DNA from: Lycorma delicatula
Taxonomy: Eukaryota; Arthropoda; Insecta; Hemiptera; Fulgoridae
Assembly: GCF_047948215.1 (NCBI RefSeq)
Contig: NC_134455.1
Location: 79,473,689-79,537,688 of the forward strand
DNA length: 64,000 nucleotides
Direction of reading: 5' to 3'
Below are positions 49,926-61,438 of the stretch, piece by piece; position 1 is the first letter of the stretch; every line of letters starts with the position of its first letter. The notes under the pieces were generated by a model that made no database searches, was not told the origin of the DNA, and worked only from the letters and a program-made list of their open reading frames with translations. Both the position numbers and the translations under genes were made by a program.

Positions 49926-50850
49926 GTAATTAATTCAGCATTAATTCTAAACCTACACATCATTAATTTAGTCAACTTGTCGGATAAATCCTACAAATTT
50001 TATGTGAATTTTCAGTCCTTACTATATATTCTTTAATTTTTTTTTTCATTCCTTTTATATATGCATATATAATAGGCCGGTCAGGGAACTCGGCCCGTTG
50101 AACCGTCGACGCGTTCGTTATCCTAATGATTGTGAGAATATTCAAAATTTTACAGATAGTCATTAAAGAAAAACGATTAATCATTTTACTTCATTATATT
50201 TCTATTGCCATGATGACACAAATATAATAATGAAATAAAAGGATTAATTTTTGTTTCTTTAATGATTATTTTTAGTATCTTAACCCCAAAGGAGACTAGG
50301 ACCTCGATCTATGGCTTAAAACCTTTTCTGGGATGATAACACAAATTTATCCTGAAAAGCAATCGGTCTGTTGGTTCTCACGTGATGCTGTTGCAAACAG
50401 ACAGATCCACAAACTTTTGCATTTATATATAAGATTTATTATAATTTTAATTTAAATCTTTCCAATAAAAGTACAAAAAATATAGAGTTCAAAATTATGA
50501 AGTGAGTACTGTTATTAGGCTTCAGGATCATCACCAAAGATATAACCGAAGCAGTATAATTTTCTTTACTGATCATTACGATATTATATTTATAACCATA
50601 GTAATCTGTATAACTCGCTTCGATTTATTTAAAATAAAAAATATAAATAAATTATCCTAAGGGTTTGATTAATTTGAAAGCTGGAATTATCACCAAAAGA
50701 GAAACAGATTAAAAATAAAAATTAATGTTGTGATTTTTCTAATATTAATAACCTTATTAATTATGAACCAAATATCTAACTATAATTTTAAAAATTAATT
50801 AAATTAACAATAACTAATATTAACAAAAACACCCCAAAGACGTTTTTTAA
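49926..50850. other. AT-rich DNA, nothing recognised
   Basis: Moderately complex, with no gene. A more GC-rich patch (50285-50415, CCAAAGGAGACTAGGACCTC) looks repeat-like but has no second copy here. Confidence 0.5.
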
Positions 50851-50853
50851 TCT

Positions 50854-51615
50854 CTTTTACTTCCTTGTAGAAAGTACATTGTGTATTGTAGAAGTATTGT
50901 GATCGAGAAAAATTTCGGTCTTAAGATTTCAACTAAACTATCCATTTTGACCATCCTTGAATCCATTTTTAGTAGTTTCGGCGTGACGTCTGTACTTACG
51001 TACGTACGCGTGTATCTCGTGCAACTCAAAAACGATTAGCCGTGAGGTATTAAAATTTTGGATTTATGACTGTTGTAAAATCTGGTTGTGCACTTCCCCT
51101 TTTGATTGCAGTCGTCTGAAACAAAATGTACAAAAAACCCAACATCCAAAAGATTTGGATTTTTGACGTTTTCTTAATTGCAATAATCAGCTCTCGTTGA
51201 GAACGTTTCAACGATATATCATAGATGGTATTTATTTTCATTGTTTTCCAGAGTTATAGCCAAATGATATTTTAATTAATGAAATATTTGGATCTTATAA
51301 GGGAAGGCACATCGGTTCGATTTAGCTTCATCTCCTTTTTTTTAACTTTTTTTTTAAATTTAAATATATTGATTTCTTAATAATTACGAACCTCCGATTG
51401 TAAAACAAAATTACTATAAATAATAATTCAATAATAACAATAAAAAAATTATGAAAAAATATCATAAGTTATTAATGAAATAAAATTTTATGTACTTTTC
51501 ATTTTTTAAATAAGTGTATATGCGTACAAAAATTAAAATATTACAATTTAATAGGCGTACAAGGAAGTCATATGTGGTGTCTACATCAGATTTTTTTAAT
51601 TATTATAAGGAAATA
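50854..51615 (-). repeat. Dispersed repeat family E, copy 2
   Basis: The minus-strand counterpart of 43850-44525, about 760 bp. ACTTCCTTGT (50859-50868) and ACAAGGAAGT (51559-51568) bound the inner 710 bp. Minus-strand frames here (IYDISLKRSQRELIIAIKK) align with a broken frame in copy 1. That may be chance or may mark a lost coding ancestor; I recognise no domain. Confidence 0.82.
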
Positions 51616-52638
51616 ACGTTTCTCAACTTTTTACAGTAAAATTTTAAATAAATTAAGAATTGCAGAAATAGAAGTTAATAAATACACAAATAGAAGGAAA
51701 AATATTTAAATTTAAACATTTTAAATAAAAAAAAAAACCTTCATTTTTTAACAGTTATTCATATTTTCACAGTTGTAATAATTTCAGTAATTATTAAAAA
51801 AATGAAGGTATTTTTATAATTTATATAAAAAAGAAAAAATAACTGCTCATTAAAATAATGTAACTGTTAAATTGTAGAAGTTCAAACAGAAATGTCAATT
51901 AATTGTCGTTTTTAAAAACTTGTTTGTATTCTACAAAACATTTAACTTTTTTTTATAGAAACCTAACGGCTAACAACCCGAAGGTGACCGCTACAGAAGC
52001 AGGAACATATAATATAGCCTTAAGCCACGTATATGTTTATCTACAAAAATATTCGTTTTCTTTACATATAGATACTAAATTAAATAAAGAGAAATGAAAA
52101 AATAAAACTACAGAAATATAAAAAGAATTTTTTGTTATAAATTATTTTAAAATAAATTAATTTTGAGTTTTATATATTTAAGATGAGGTGATCTACTAGA
52201 AAACTTATAAATTTTACGAAATACCTCAGGAATCAAAATATTTCAATAACTGATTTTTTAATATTTCGCTTAACTGATCACAAAATGCGAAAACATGCAA
52301 GATAAAATGTAGAGATAAAATTATAAAGAATGAAATAATTAAAATTTAAAAAAATAGCATACGTAAAAAGATATTTGTATATGTTTTTCTATAACTGATA
52401 TATTATTTTCATCTACATTATATAAATAATTAAAAGCAAGAATAGGTGTTTGACCCAAAAATTTGAAATTTTAAAGAGTTTTTCTAATCTTCTACTAAAA
52501 AGCCTATCGATCTGAAATACATTTTTCTCCAAAATAATGTTGAAGTATTTTTCAAAACTTATCATAAATAAAGATATCACCCAGTTTTTTCAAAAAAAAA
52601 AAAAAGCTGGCAATACAGTTGTAGGATATGACCGTCAC
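51616..52638. other. AT-rich DNA with small inverted repeat
   Basis: A/T-rich. ACCTTCATTTTTTAA near 51738-51752 pairs imperfectly with TTAAAAAAATGAAGGT near 51795-51810. No gene. Confidence 0.5.
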
Positions 52639-52639
52639 C

Positions 52640-53700
52640 CGGCTTTTATCTGATGCACGGCTTACACGTATCATATTTTAAATTAAATTATATGTGTATA
52701 CAACTTAATTAAAAATATTTATCATTTAAATATAATATTTTTTGTTTATTTAATTCAACGATTCTAATTAAAGTGTGCGGACATACCGTATTTTATTAGC
52801 GCGGGCGTATCGGTACTAGCGGCCACTTTAAATTGCTTTTTTACACTTTAAATATTATTCATTTTTTTCTATCCCCTCAACTGTGACGTCACAAAATAAC
52901 AGTAGTTTAGAGATTTTTTGGGGATAGGAGTGCGATTTTGCAAAAACGTTTTTTTGCAAATATTGTTATTTTTTAATTGTTAAAAAATGCACCTAAGAAA
53001 AATATGATCTTAATTAGGCGAAATCTCTCTCTTTTTGTTTTACCCTTCGGAACCACCGTAAGGTGTTACTTCAGAGAAGGAATGAGGATGATATGTATGA
53101 ATGTAAATGAAGTGTAGTCTTGCACAATCTCAAGTCAACCGTTCCTGAGATGTATGGTTAAATGAAACCCAACTACCAAAGAACACCGGTATCCAGTAAC
53201 TAGTATTCAAATCCCTGTAAAATTAACTGCCTTTATTAGAATTTGCCTTAGAACTCTCGACTTGGAAATAAGCTGATTTTTGATGACGAGTTTTTTATAG
53301 TTAACTACGAGACCAGCCCGGTGGGCGAAATCTCGAAATACTGAGGGTGACCTTCCTCTACACCCTCATCCCCTTGACTTTTTAAGTTGAAACTTTAATG
53401 ACATCAATACGATGTAATGTCATCAATGACGTACATAGAAGTAATCTGACCAAGTTTGGTCAAAATCGATCCAACAGTTCTGGAGACATAAGGTGTTTTG
53501 GAGGGCGACACCGAACATATAAACGTACATACGAACATCCGGAAAATTTCCATCCGGTTTTATGGTTTTTTTGGATTCCTTAGGTGTTAAAACGTCAAGA
53601 TCTGGTGAAAACCACATATGCCCAAATTGGACCGATTACAATACTTTCCCTTCTAAAGCTATTGGTTTGCTATAGCGCTAAACAGGAAGTTAAAAGGGAG
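52640..53700 (-). repeat. Dispersed repeat family F, copy 1 (interrupted)
   Basis: Matches the reverse complement of 55675-56425 once the SINE-B inside is removed. Shared blocks include GCACGGCTTACAC, GGTACTAGCGGCCA, TTTACACTTTAAATATTATTC, TTAATTAGGCGAAATCTC, AAGTAATCTGACCAAG, GGAAAATTTCCA and TATGCCCAAATTG. It ends near AACAGGAAGTTAAAAGG. Strand is assigned relative to copy 2 (arbitrarily plus). No protein domain seen; type unknown. Confidence 0.85.
53028..53324 (-). repeat. SINE-B, near full length, with target duplication
   Basis: A minus-strand SINE-B of about 296 bp. Its head reads CCCACCGGGCTGGTCTCGTA on the minus strand, the B-box region is degraded, and the shared tail is GGAACCACCGTAAGGTGTTA (plus, 53049-53068). 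GGCGAAATCTC flanks it on both sides (53017-53027 and 53324-53334; one base is ambiguous with the element's end). The inverted paralogue of the host repeat at 55980-55992 has this target only once. Confidence 0.93.
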
Positions 53701-55670
53701 TATTTATAGAAGTATTTTTTTCTAGCGTATTATTTCAAATCAGATTAAATTTATTTAAATATTTATGTTATAATTAGATGGAAAATATTTTTATTCAAAA
53801 AAGTTATTAATTTTTTGTTTGCGGTATAGAATATTGCTTTATTAAGTGATTTTAACATATGAAAGAATGGAAAATTACAACAATCTCATAACCTTTTCTT
53901 GGTTTAGCTAAATTTAAGATATATTATCATTTTTATTTCCATAAGAAATTAAGTAACATCAACGTCTATTAACAATTTTTCTAATTATCACTGGAGAAGT
54001 GTTTGATTTTAAGCTCAATGCAAAGTTCTCCAATATTGTTGCTTATAAAAAAAGGAATGTTTTTCTTTCTTTTTAAGAAATACAAATGTTTATAATTTTA
54101 TTTTTATCAATTGTATTTTAAAATGGTTTTAATTTTTAATATTTCTTTTAATATTTTTGCCAGTTTCAATTAAAAAAAAAAATTTAAAAAGCGTTATAAA
54201 CATATCTGTTAAAGTATTTACTAAAATTAATGATAGTAAACACATTTTTTATTAATAATTATATAGTTAACTAGAAGAAATTTCAGGTATGTTATTCGTC
54301 CAAAACCTAAGTTTGTCGGTCTGGTAATTATTACCTACACCACGTATAAAGATGTAATATACCTGTGTATCTATTTGTGTATGGAATAACGAACTCTAAT
54401 TTATAGTCTGCGCAGTACATATTGACAACATGGAATTAAATTCATCTATAATTAATTTTAACAAATCTCAAAAAACTACAAAACTGTTTCAATAAAACAG
54501 TTATCAATGTACGAGTCCATTTATTATAATTCTTACTGGAATGATATCAGTAAATTTACGTATTAGTCGATTAATTTTATTCAGTAACAATACTTCAAAA
54601 TATGTAGGGGTGAATTGTTTAAGCCACAATGTCTGTACAGTAGTGTTACCTGTCGTCTGACTTCTGAACTACTCGCTCAACATTTTGTTGTGTATGCGCA
54701 ATACGCCCCTTTTGATCTCCCGCCCTTTCTTCTCATATTATTCAGAATCTTTAAAATTACTGCTTTAAAATATAGATATTATGTTCTATATCAGGAAAAA
54801 ACAAAAACTTAATTATTAACTAAATTTAATCACTTTATAACATTTGGTATTTTATCTGATAATAAGGTGTACACTAAATATATTAAAAAACATCAACTAC
54901 ATTTAAGCCGATTATATCAATTTTTTTTATAAAAATTAAGTTACTTAACAGAAATCACATAGTACATATTTTATCAGTTATTAGGTCAGGAACCAAAAGT
55001 CAATGAATTTTCATAAACCTTTTCGTAACTAATACAAAAAAAAAATATTTTTTTTTTATGCCGATACAGTAAAATTATATTAAAATTGCGGTAAAATATA
55101 TTAAATTTTTGTTCAAATAATAAAATTCTTAAATGTTAAATAAAATTATTTAAAAAATAATAACTTGTTTAAGATCAAATAAAGATTGAAAATTACAATT
55201 TTTTAATTTACTGGGAAATCTTTATTGCATATCAGGCTAATATCTTAACAGTGATCTTGTGACCTCGTAACCTTACCAATTAGTTACCATCGGTTATTAT
55301 ATAAACCTTAATAAACCTACCTAGGTTTAATAGGTCTAGTGTTTTATTTTTTAGGTTTCATTCTTTTACTTTCCCATCTCTAGTGGGCCCCTACGAAACT
55401 GAATATAACCCAAAACTTACGCTCAAAGAAAATAAAAAAAGCAACACCTTAAAGAATAAAAATAGATTTAAAAAAAGAACTAAAAATAAACATTTACTAA
55501 CTGTAAAACTACATTATTAAATTCTAAATTTAAAGCACTTAAATCTGCCAAATTAGCCAATAAATTATTATATTACCAAAAATCCTTTCGTACCAATTAG
55601 AATATAAAAAAAGAAGATAGAAACCAACCTGGCTCACGCCGGCTTGAACTCAGATCATGTAAAATTTTAA
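53701..55670. other. AT-rich DNA, nothing recognised
   Basis: About 2 kb of A/T-rich sequence separating the two family F copies. No gene or repeat recognised. Confidence 0.5.
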
Positions 55671-55674
55671 AGGT

Positions 55675-56425
55675 CGAACAGAGCTATAGCTTTAGAAGGG
55701 AAATTATTGTAATCGGTTCAATTTGGGCATATGCGGTTTTCACTGAATCTTGACGTTTTGATACCTAAGGAACTCAAAAAACCAAAAAAACAGGTGGAAA
55801 TTTTCCGGATGTAGGTGTGTGTGTTTGGTCTTGCACTTCTTATATCTTTAGAACTACTGGACCGATTTTGACCAAAACTTGGTCAGATTACTTCTATATA
55901 TGGGGCATTGATATCATTAAATTTTCAACGTTAAAAGCCAAGGAGGTGAGGCTGTACAGCAAGGTTACCCTCAGTATCACGAGATTTCGCCTAATTAAGT
56001 TCTTATTTATTTAAGCACATTTGTTAATAATTAAAAAATAATACTTCCAAAAAAACATTTTTGTAAAATCGCACCCCCACGCCATAAAAAGATCTAAATT
56101 AAAAAATATCAGGGTACACTGCCTCAATTGTTCCCGTTCTCACCACAAGGAGCACTAGTGTGTAGCACTAACGGACAGCTGCTGTAGTCGTCTGCTACGT
56201 TATGACGTCTCAGGTAAGCGGTAGAATTAAATAAATGAATAATATTTAAAGTGTAAAAAAGTAATTAAGTTGGCCGCTAGTACCGCCACACCCATGCGAA
56301 TGAAATACGGTATGCGCACGCACTTTAGTTAGAATCATTGAATTAGATTTATTTTTTAATGATATTTAAATAAAATGATACCACATAATTTAAATTAAGT
56401 TGTGTGTGTAAGCCGTGTATCAAAA
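55675..56425 (+). repeat. Dispersed repeat family F, copy 2 (uninterrupted)
   Basis: The inverted counterpart of 52640-53700 without the SINE. It has about 100 bp not present in copy 1 (about 56110-56205, containing GACAGCTGCTGTAGTCGTCT). It carries the phrase CCGATTTTGACCAAAACTTG, also conserved in copy 1. Confidence 0.85.
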
Positions 56426-56654
56426 AAAACCTTGACAGGAAAGACCTAAAACTATGTTGTTAGCTTTTTTTAAAAAACACACGCTACAAAACTATACCAA
56501 TGGTTGAAAAAGGTGAATAAAATTTTAAACGGAAAATTACTTCAAGCACTAATTAAAATATAAGAACTAATTAATAAAGGGTTTATGAAAAATTATAATA
56601 CTCTAATCAGTATAAATTACAGCCTATTAAAATTATTATACAGCAAAACACAGC

Positions 56655-56713
<59 letters not shown>
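56655..56713. repeat. (AT)n microsatellite at LINE 3' end
   Basis: About 29 AT units with one slip (ATAATATA), located where the 3' tail of the Jockey-like element should be. Confidence 0.95.
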
Positions 56714-56715
<2 letters not shown>

Positions 56716-57189
56716 CCTTTGTCTAACCTAATTTCGTGTTTCATTTATACATAAAACACAAAAAAATCAAATGATAACACTCAAGACAGTACAATAAAAG
56801 TCTGAACAAAATAAAATACAACCAAAATTATTACGAATAAAAATATAATTAAGAAAGCACACAAAATCCTTAACAAAGTACAAATAATTTAACAAGTAAT
56901 TATAGAGAGAAAAAAGGCTAAATGGTAAATATAACATAGCTATAAAGTATAACGAACTGAAATTGTTAACGAAACAGAATAAGTAAATGAATTTAACAAA
57001 TAGTCACAAGTCATACTTGAGATGAGACAAACTCAAAACCACGAAACAAAGCAATTCAATAAACTTAAACAATTCGTAATACACAAACAACGAAAAAAAA
57101 GAAATCCTATTACTAAAGCAAACTAAAATAATCTATTAATAGCAATCAGCAATACTTCCTAAATAGAAAAACCATATTCACCGGACAAC

Positions 57190-58260
57190 AACCTCTTAAT
57201 TAAATACAACCAACCTTTTCAGTCGTCTCACATCTTCACTATTATAAAAGGTTAACAGCCAGATTGTTTACATCCGTGTTAAGTTTAAGTACATACTTTA
57301 AGCTTAGCCGATGAATTTCTTTGCGAATAGATGGCATCCCAAGGTAGTAGTGGATTACCTTGTTCTTCGCCATCTATGGCACCTCTGATATGTTCCTCAG
57401 CACTTTCTTCTTGGATAATATCTATATTGCTATTACTTGCTGTACCCCAAAGTTGTATCCCGTAGGCCCATATTTGCTTTACAAACGCTTTAAACGACAG
57501 CAGTTTGTTACATAACAACAGAAACTTCCTTCCTAGTTCATTCACCAGAGTTTAATATTTAATTCCTTCCTCTTCTCTCTCACGTGATTCTTCCATGTTA
57601 GGCAGCCCAAATGAAGTTCTAGATATCTTATGTTGTACGCATGAGAGATGCAAAGACCATTTTGATTGACTTGTGGGCAGACTCCCCACCTCTGCATAAA
57701 CGTCACATTACTCGACTTTGCAGTGTACTTCCTTTTAACTAGCCATCCACTGAGAAGGTCTAACGCTGATTGCAGTTTCTCTAACGCTAGTGTTGGTTAA
57801 CGTCAACCAACATGATGTTGTGTCATTAGGAAAGAACCCAAGAGTGTCAATGCTATGAAGATCAGCAGTGTAGACAATACAAAACAGGCTCCAAGACAGA
57901 GCCGGCTTCCGTGGCGCGAGTGGTAGCGTCTCGGCTTTTCATCCAGGGTTCGAATCCCGGTCAGGCATGGCATTTTCACACGCTACAAAAATCGCCATTC
58001 ATCTCATCCTCTGAAATAATACCTGACGGTGGTCACGGAGGTTAAAAAAAAAGACTCCAAGGCAGAACACTGCGGAACCCCTGATCTGGTATCAAAAAGA
58101 TCAGATAATTCTTGGTCATATTTGACATGTCAGAACCGCCCCTCATCTAGGTAGTTATGTAATATGAAAATATATGGTAGGCAGGCATCTTAAGTTTGTA
58201 GAGCAGACAAGACAACATCCGTTCTAAAACCTAGAAGCGGTGATGCCTTAAAGAATTCTT
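57190..58260 (-). pseudogene. Jockey-like reverse transcriptase, inactive
   Basis: Minus-strand blocks in order: LHNYLDEGRF, RSGVPQCSALE (conserved G-VPQGS motif), then YTADLHSIDTLGFFPNDTTS. The catalytic F-A-D-D box is changed to FPND (about 57820-57836). There follow WLVKRKYTAKSSNVTF, KAFVKQIWAYGIQLWG, SNSNIDII, GMPSIRKEIHRLSLKYVL and NNLAVNLL. At least four frameshifts separate the blocks. The N-terminal part of RT is deleted at the junction with the endonuclease fragment. The SINE-A splits the SGVPQ/YTADL region. Confidence 0.85.
57901..58054 (+). repeat. SINE-A, full length, nested in the LINE
   Basis: The clearest SINE-A, about 150 bp. It has the start GCCGGCTTCCGTGGCGCGAG, A-box region TGGCGCGAGTGG, perfect B box GGTTCGAATCC (57948-57958) and body CATTTTCACACGCTACAAAA. 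The shared tail is AATACCTGACGGTGGTCACG and the end is a 9-A tail. CTCCAAGACAGA (57889-57900) and CTCCAAGGCAGA (58055-58066) form a 12-bp target duplication with one difference. It may still be transcribable by RNA polymerase III. Confidence 0.95.
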
Positions 58261-58262
58261 AA

Positions 58263-58496
58263 TTAGAACGGCAGTAGCTCCATGAGCTCTACAATCCGGA
58301 TTATTAGCGGTGTACACCATGTAATCCCTCTAACACAGAAATAGTTACGATCAATAAAATGCGTTTTAGAAATAAATATGATGTCCAAATTTCGGTAACC
58401 ATCATCATCTCCGATTCTTCCTTTCGACTCACCAGGCCGTTGAAGTTCCCGGTCACAATTCTTAAGAACCTCGCCAGTAACAAATTTTGGTAACAA
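58263..58496 (-). pseudogene. LINE endonuclease N-terminal fragment
   Basis: The minus-strand frame includes NLDIIFISKTHFIDRNYF, matching the conserved L-L-I-S-E-T-H-F motif of the apurinic-type endonuclease at the start of Jockey ORF2. The usual catalytic Glu (SETH) is Lys here. It is followed by IRGI-like and IIIR-like blocks. The frame stops where the RT fragment begins, so several hundred codons of endonuclease and early RT are deleted. Inactive. Confidence 0.78.
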
Positions 58497-58756
58497 CTTT
58501 CGTTAGTACGTTTATCAGACTATCAATATGTTGCACAAAGAAATCAATCTTAGTTGCTATTTGTCTCGTATATCCTTAGCATCGATATCCCTACGATCGC
58601 TGTTGTCTACGACCGCAGAATAAGATTGGGGAAGACCAGAAGAACGACCTTTCGAGTCATCTTGCTATATCAAATTCAAAAAAGAAAATGTCACTCACTA
58701 CTACTGTTATCAAACTTCCCTATTGTGATCCTGTAGGAGAATCTTTCTCACTTAAT

Positions 58757-58812
58757 TATTATTGCTATCTTTGGGAGTTGATCCGTAACAGCTCCCAAAG
58801 AGAGCAATAATA
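58757..58812. repeat. 21-bp inverted repeat, one mismatch
   Basis: Arms at 58757-58777 and 58792-58812 (core TTTGGGAG/CTCCCAAA, outer TATTATTGCT/AGCAATAATA) pair with a single mismatch around a 14-nt loop. Confidence 0.85.
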
Positions 58813-58814
58813 GG

Positions 58815-59128
58815 TTACCTAGATTTTAACCTAACTAGCCTACCATATATGACTGGTTTTATTTAGAAGATAGTCTTAATGATAAGAAAAAAAATGTTAA
58901 TTATAAATAGTACCTTCGAGTTTTCTAATTAAGGAACCTTATTAACTACAACACATATAATTCAAGAAAATAATATAAATCACCAGAACATTAAAAATTA
59001 CAACAGAATTCAAATATAATAGCGGACTCCTAAAGCAAATTATTTTTATTTTTCCTAATGTGTACATTACATCTATCAATCTGTTCAACTAGTGAACAAT
59101 AAGCTCCTCCTTTCCCCACCACTTTACT
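58815..59128. other. AT-rich spacer, nothing recognised
   Basis: A/T-rich; no gene. Confidence 0.5.
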
Positions 59129-59130
59129 CC

Positions 59131-59316
59131 TGTAAATAAGATGTAGTCTTGCACAGACTCAAGCCGACCATTCATGAGACGTGTAGTTAATTGAACCCCA
59201 ACCACCAAATTACACCGGCATTCACCTTCTTGTATCTAAATCCGTATAAAAGATAGTAACTTTTACTAGGATTTGAACCAAAACCTTCGATTTCAAAAAT
59301 CAGCAGTTAAACAACT
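59131..59316 (-). repeat. SINE-B, tail missing
   Basis: Minus-strand SINE-B covering the body and part of the head: GATGTAGTCTTGCACAGACT, AATTGAACCCCAACCACCAA, AATCCGTATAAAAG and the B-box region CTAGGATTTGAACC, then CAGCAGTTAAACAAC. The shared tail and the outer part of the head are absent. Confidence 0.8.
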
Positions 59317-59460
59317 AATTTAAAATAAATAAATGCTCTTAATCTTTTAATTTTAAATGCTCTTTTATCTTGTCGTTTTATTGGAATCGTTCTTACCAAC
59401 AAAAGGTTTTTATTCCTTTCACAGTTAATTGGAATTAAAGCTAAAATATAAATTTCTTTT

Positions 59461-59895
59461 CTACCGACTTTTTGAAGAAAAGTACGGTATTACTTTCGAT
59501 CTTATGTTAAGATTGTTGGAGGGGGGGGTTAAAATGGATTTTCTTTGCATTTTGAAGTATCAGGTATGAAATGAGTATACCATTCACTTGGGGTTTATTA
59601 AATTGGGGTTTATTTATAAATTAATATAAATACTTATAAGCCGAATAAAATTTTGTGGCTCAAAATCTAAAAAATTATTAGATAATTTCAGTGAGATTTA
59701 ACTATTGTCTAGCAGTGTATCTGAAGTTGTGCATGTGGAAATTTGATGAAGATTGGTTGAGACTTTCTTTAGTTACGCTAAATTTAAGGTGGAAAAAATT
59801 AGAATGGGGCCAATTAAAAGCGTGGTTTGTTATGATGCTGCAATTTCGAAATTGGCGTTTCTTTATCTATCGTATAAGTTTTTTGCAATATTTAA
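59461..59895 (+). repeat. Dispersed repeat family C copy
   Basis: Collinear with 3545-3975 along its whole length, starting at the same terminus. A G run (GGAGGGGGGGGTTAAAAT) near 59518-59535 replaces the GGTGAGAGTGGAAGG of the other copy. Confidence 0.8.
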
Positions 59896-60061
59896 AAAAT
59901 ATATATTAACGAAATGTTGCTCTTGCGTAAAACTGCGCAAGATTATTTTTCTTTAATTATCACCAAATTGAACTAAAATATTGGAAAATATTTTACAAAG
60001 AGATAAAACTCTGTTTTTAAACAAATGTAAATATTAAATTCATCATTGAAATTTCATTATA

Positions 60062-60726
60062 AAAAAAAATTCCTTTCGGCATGCCGGAAGGAGGAGGTAG
60101 ATTTCACCGGTGCTGAGTAGGGGGATAAAAAAGATTTCCACGTTAATGTTAAGAAAAACTTCAAATTTACTCAATACGACAATGGTTGCATGTGAAAAAA
60201 ATTCACATGTTTATCATACGACAAGTCTATCTTCTTACAATTATCTTTATCTTCTTACAATTCCAGCAGTATTTTGGTCATCCATTGCCGTGGGGGTTGG
60301 TCATATCAAAAATTGTTTCAGAGAAAGGTTTTAGGTAATGTTTAGAGGACTAACGACCACTTTAAAACGATTCGATACTGTGCCTATTAAGGGAGATATG
60401 ATTTTTTTGTCTTCAAAACCCCATTTTTTCCACACCCTGGGCCAATGGTTGGTCATATCAAAAAACTTTACTTACATAAGTTTTTGGCCCTTATCCAAAA
60501 GAATAGCAGGAACTTTAAACGAATTTAGTATTTTACTTAATAATTAAGTTATAACGATATTTTGTTTTTACGAAAATGCCACCCCATTTCCCCCCCCCCC
60601 ATGGTCCGATTTTAGCCGTTAACAAACTTGACCGATATTTTAGACGATTTATTTTTAAAGAAAAATTTGAAAATCATTGGCGCAAAATTACGGTAGTTAT
60701 CGTGTCCGCAAGAAAGTGAAAAATAC

Positions 60727-60762
<36 letters not shown>

Positions 60763-60870
60763 AATTTTTGAGCTGACGGTGGCTTTGGGGCCTGTGGGAT
60801 GTGAAACGCGATATGTCGAAATTTTCGGGAATTTGAGTGAGTCATGGTATCCATTACAATAGGTAGCTTC
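60062..60870. repeat. Unclassified repeat-like sequence
   Basis: Starts with an A run and a near-palindrome CCTTTCGGCATGCCGGAAGG (60073-60092). It contains TTGGTCATATCAAAAA twice (60297-60312 and 60449-60464), a C10 run near 60590-60600 and an (AT)n at 60729-60758. Its composition and wording look like a dispersed element, but no second copy lies in the window and the type is unknown. Two 69-74 codon frames are unrecognised. Confidence 0.45.
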
Positions 60871-61438
60871 TTATGAAATCTACCTAAAAGACCATCCGAA
60901 AAACTGATTACTTTTTATGTATAATTTTTTGTGAGTTTTCATCAAATGAATTTATATTACTTCAGAAAATAACTCAGAAAAGAGACGAGTTTTAATTTTC
61001 TATCGTGGTTCGTAAGATATAATTTTTCAAAGACGAAATTTTTCTTTAAAAATTGGTTTTTTATTATTGATAAAATGAGTATGTTATATTGAATTAGAAC
61101 ATTTTCACACCTCAGTTGTTGTTTGGTACACAGATGTGCAATAGTCTCTCAATTTAAGCAGGTTTATTTTATTAGTTTTTGTTTTTGTTTCAGAATAATT
61201 AAAGTACATGTATTACATTCCATACAAAAATATGTTATTATGTATTAGGACACACAAATTTAAATAGTTTTCTTGTTTTTCTTCTTTTTATTATTGTAAA
61301 TAGAAAATTTTCTATTTAGTTTTATTATTTAGAGCATATTTACTTTTTTTGCGTTGATTATTTAACTATATAAAAGATTAACATTAAAAGCGGTTGGAAG
61401 ATTATTTCAGTTGGTAATAACATTATCAGCATAAAGGT
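60871..61438. other. AT-rich DNA, nothing recognised
   Basis: A/T-rich sequence with no recognised feature. Confidence 0.5.

Larger units (their letters stand above)
56640..58500 (-). mobile_element. Jockey-like LINE remnant 1
   Basis: A minus-strand non-LTR element. In order from 58500 downwards it has an endonuclease start, an internally deleted and frameshifted reverse transcriptase interrupted by a SINE-A, the conserved C-terminal region and about 450 bp of T-rich 3' UTR. It ends at an (AT)n microsatellite (56655-56713) where a tail would be. The LINE clade is judged from the C-terminal block YGIQLWGTASNSNIDII and from LAVNLL, both characteristic of Jockey. It is dead. Confidence 0.85.

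Noticed and set aside
57901..58054. A functional tRNA gene
   Set aside because: The A and B boxes are good, but the acceptor and anticodon arms do not fold as a tRNA, and the sequence continues into a SINE body with a poly-A tail and target duplication.
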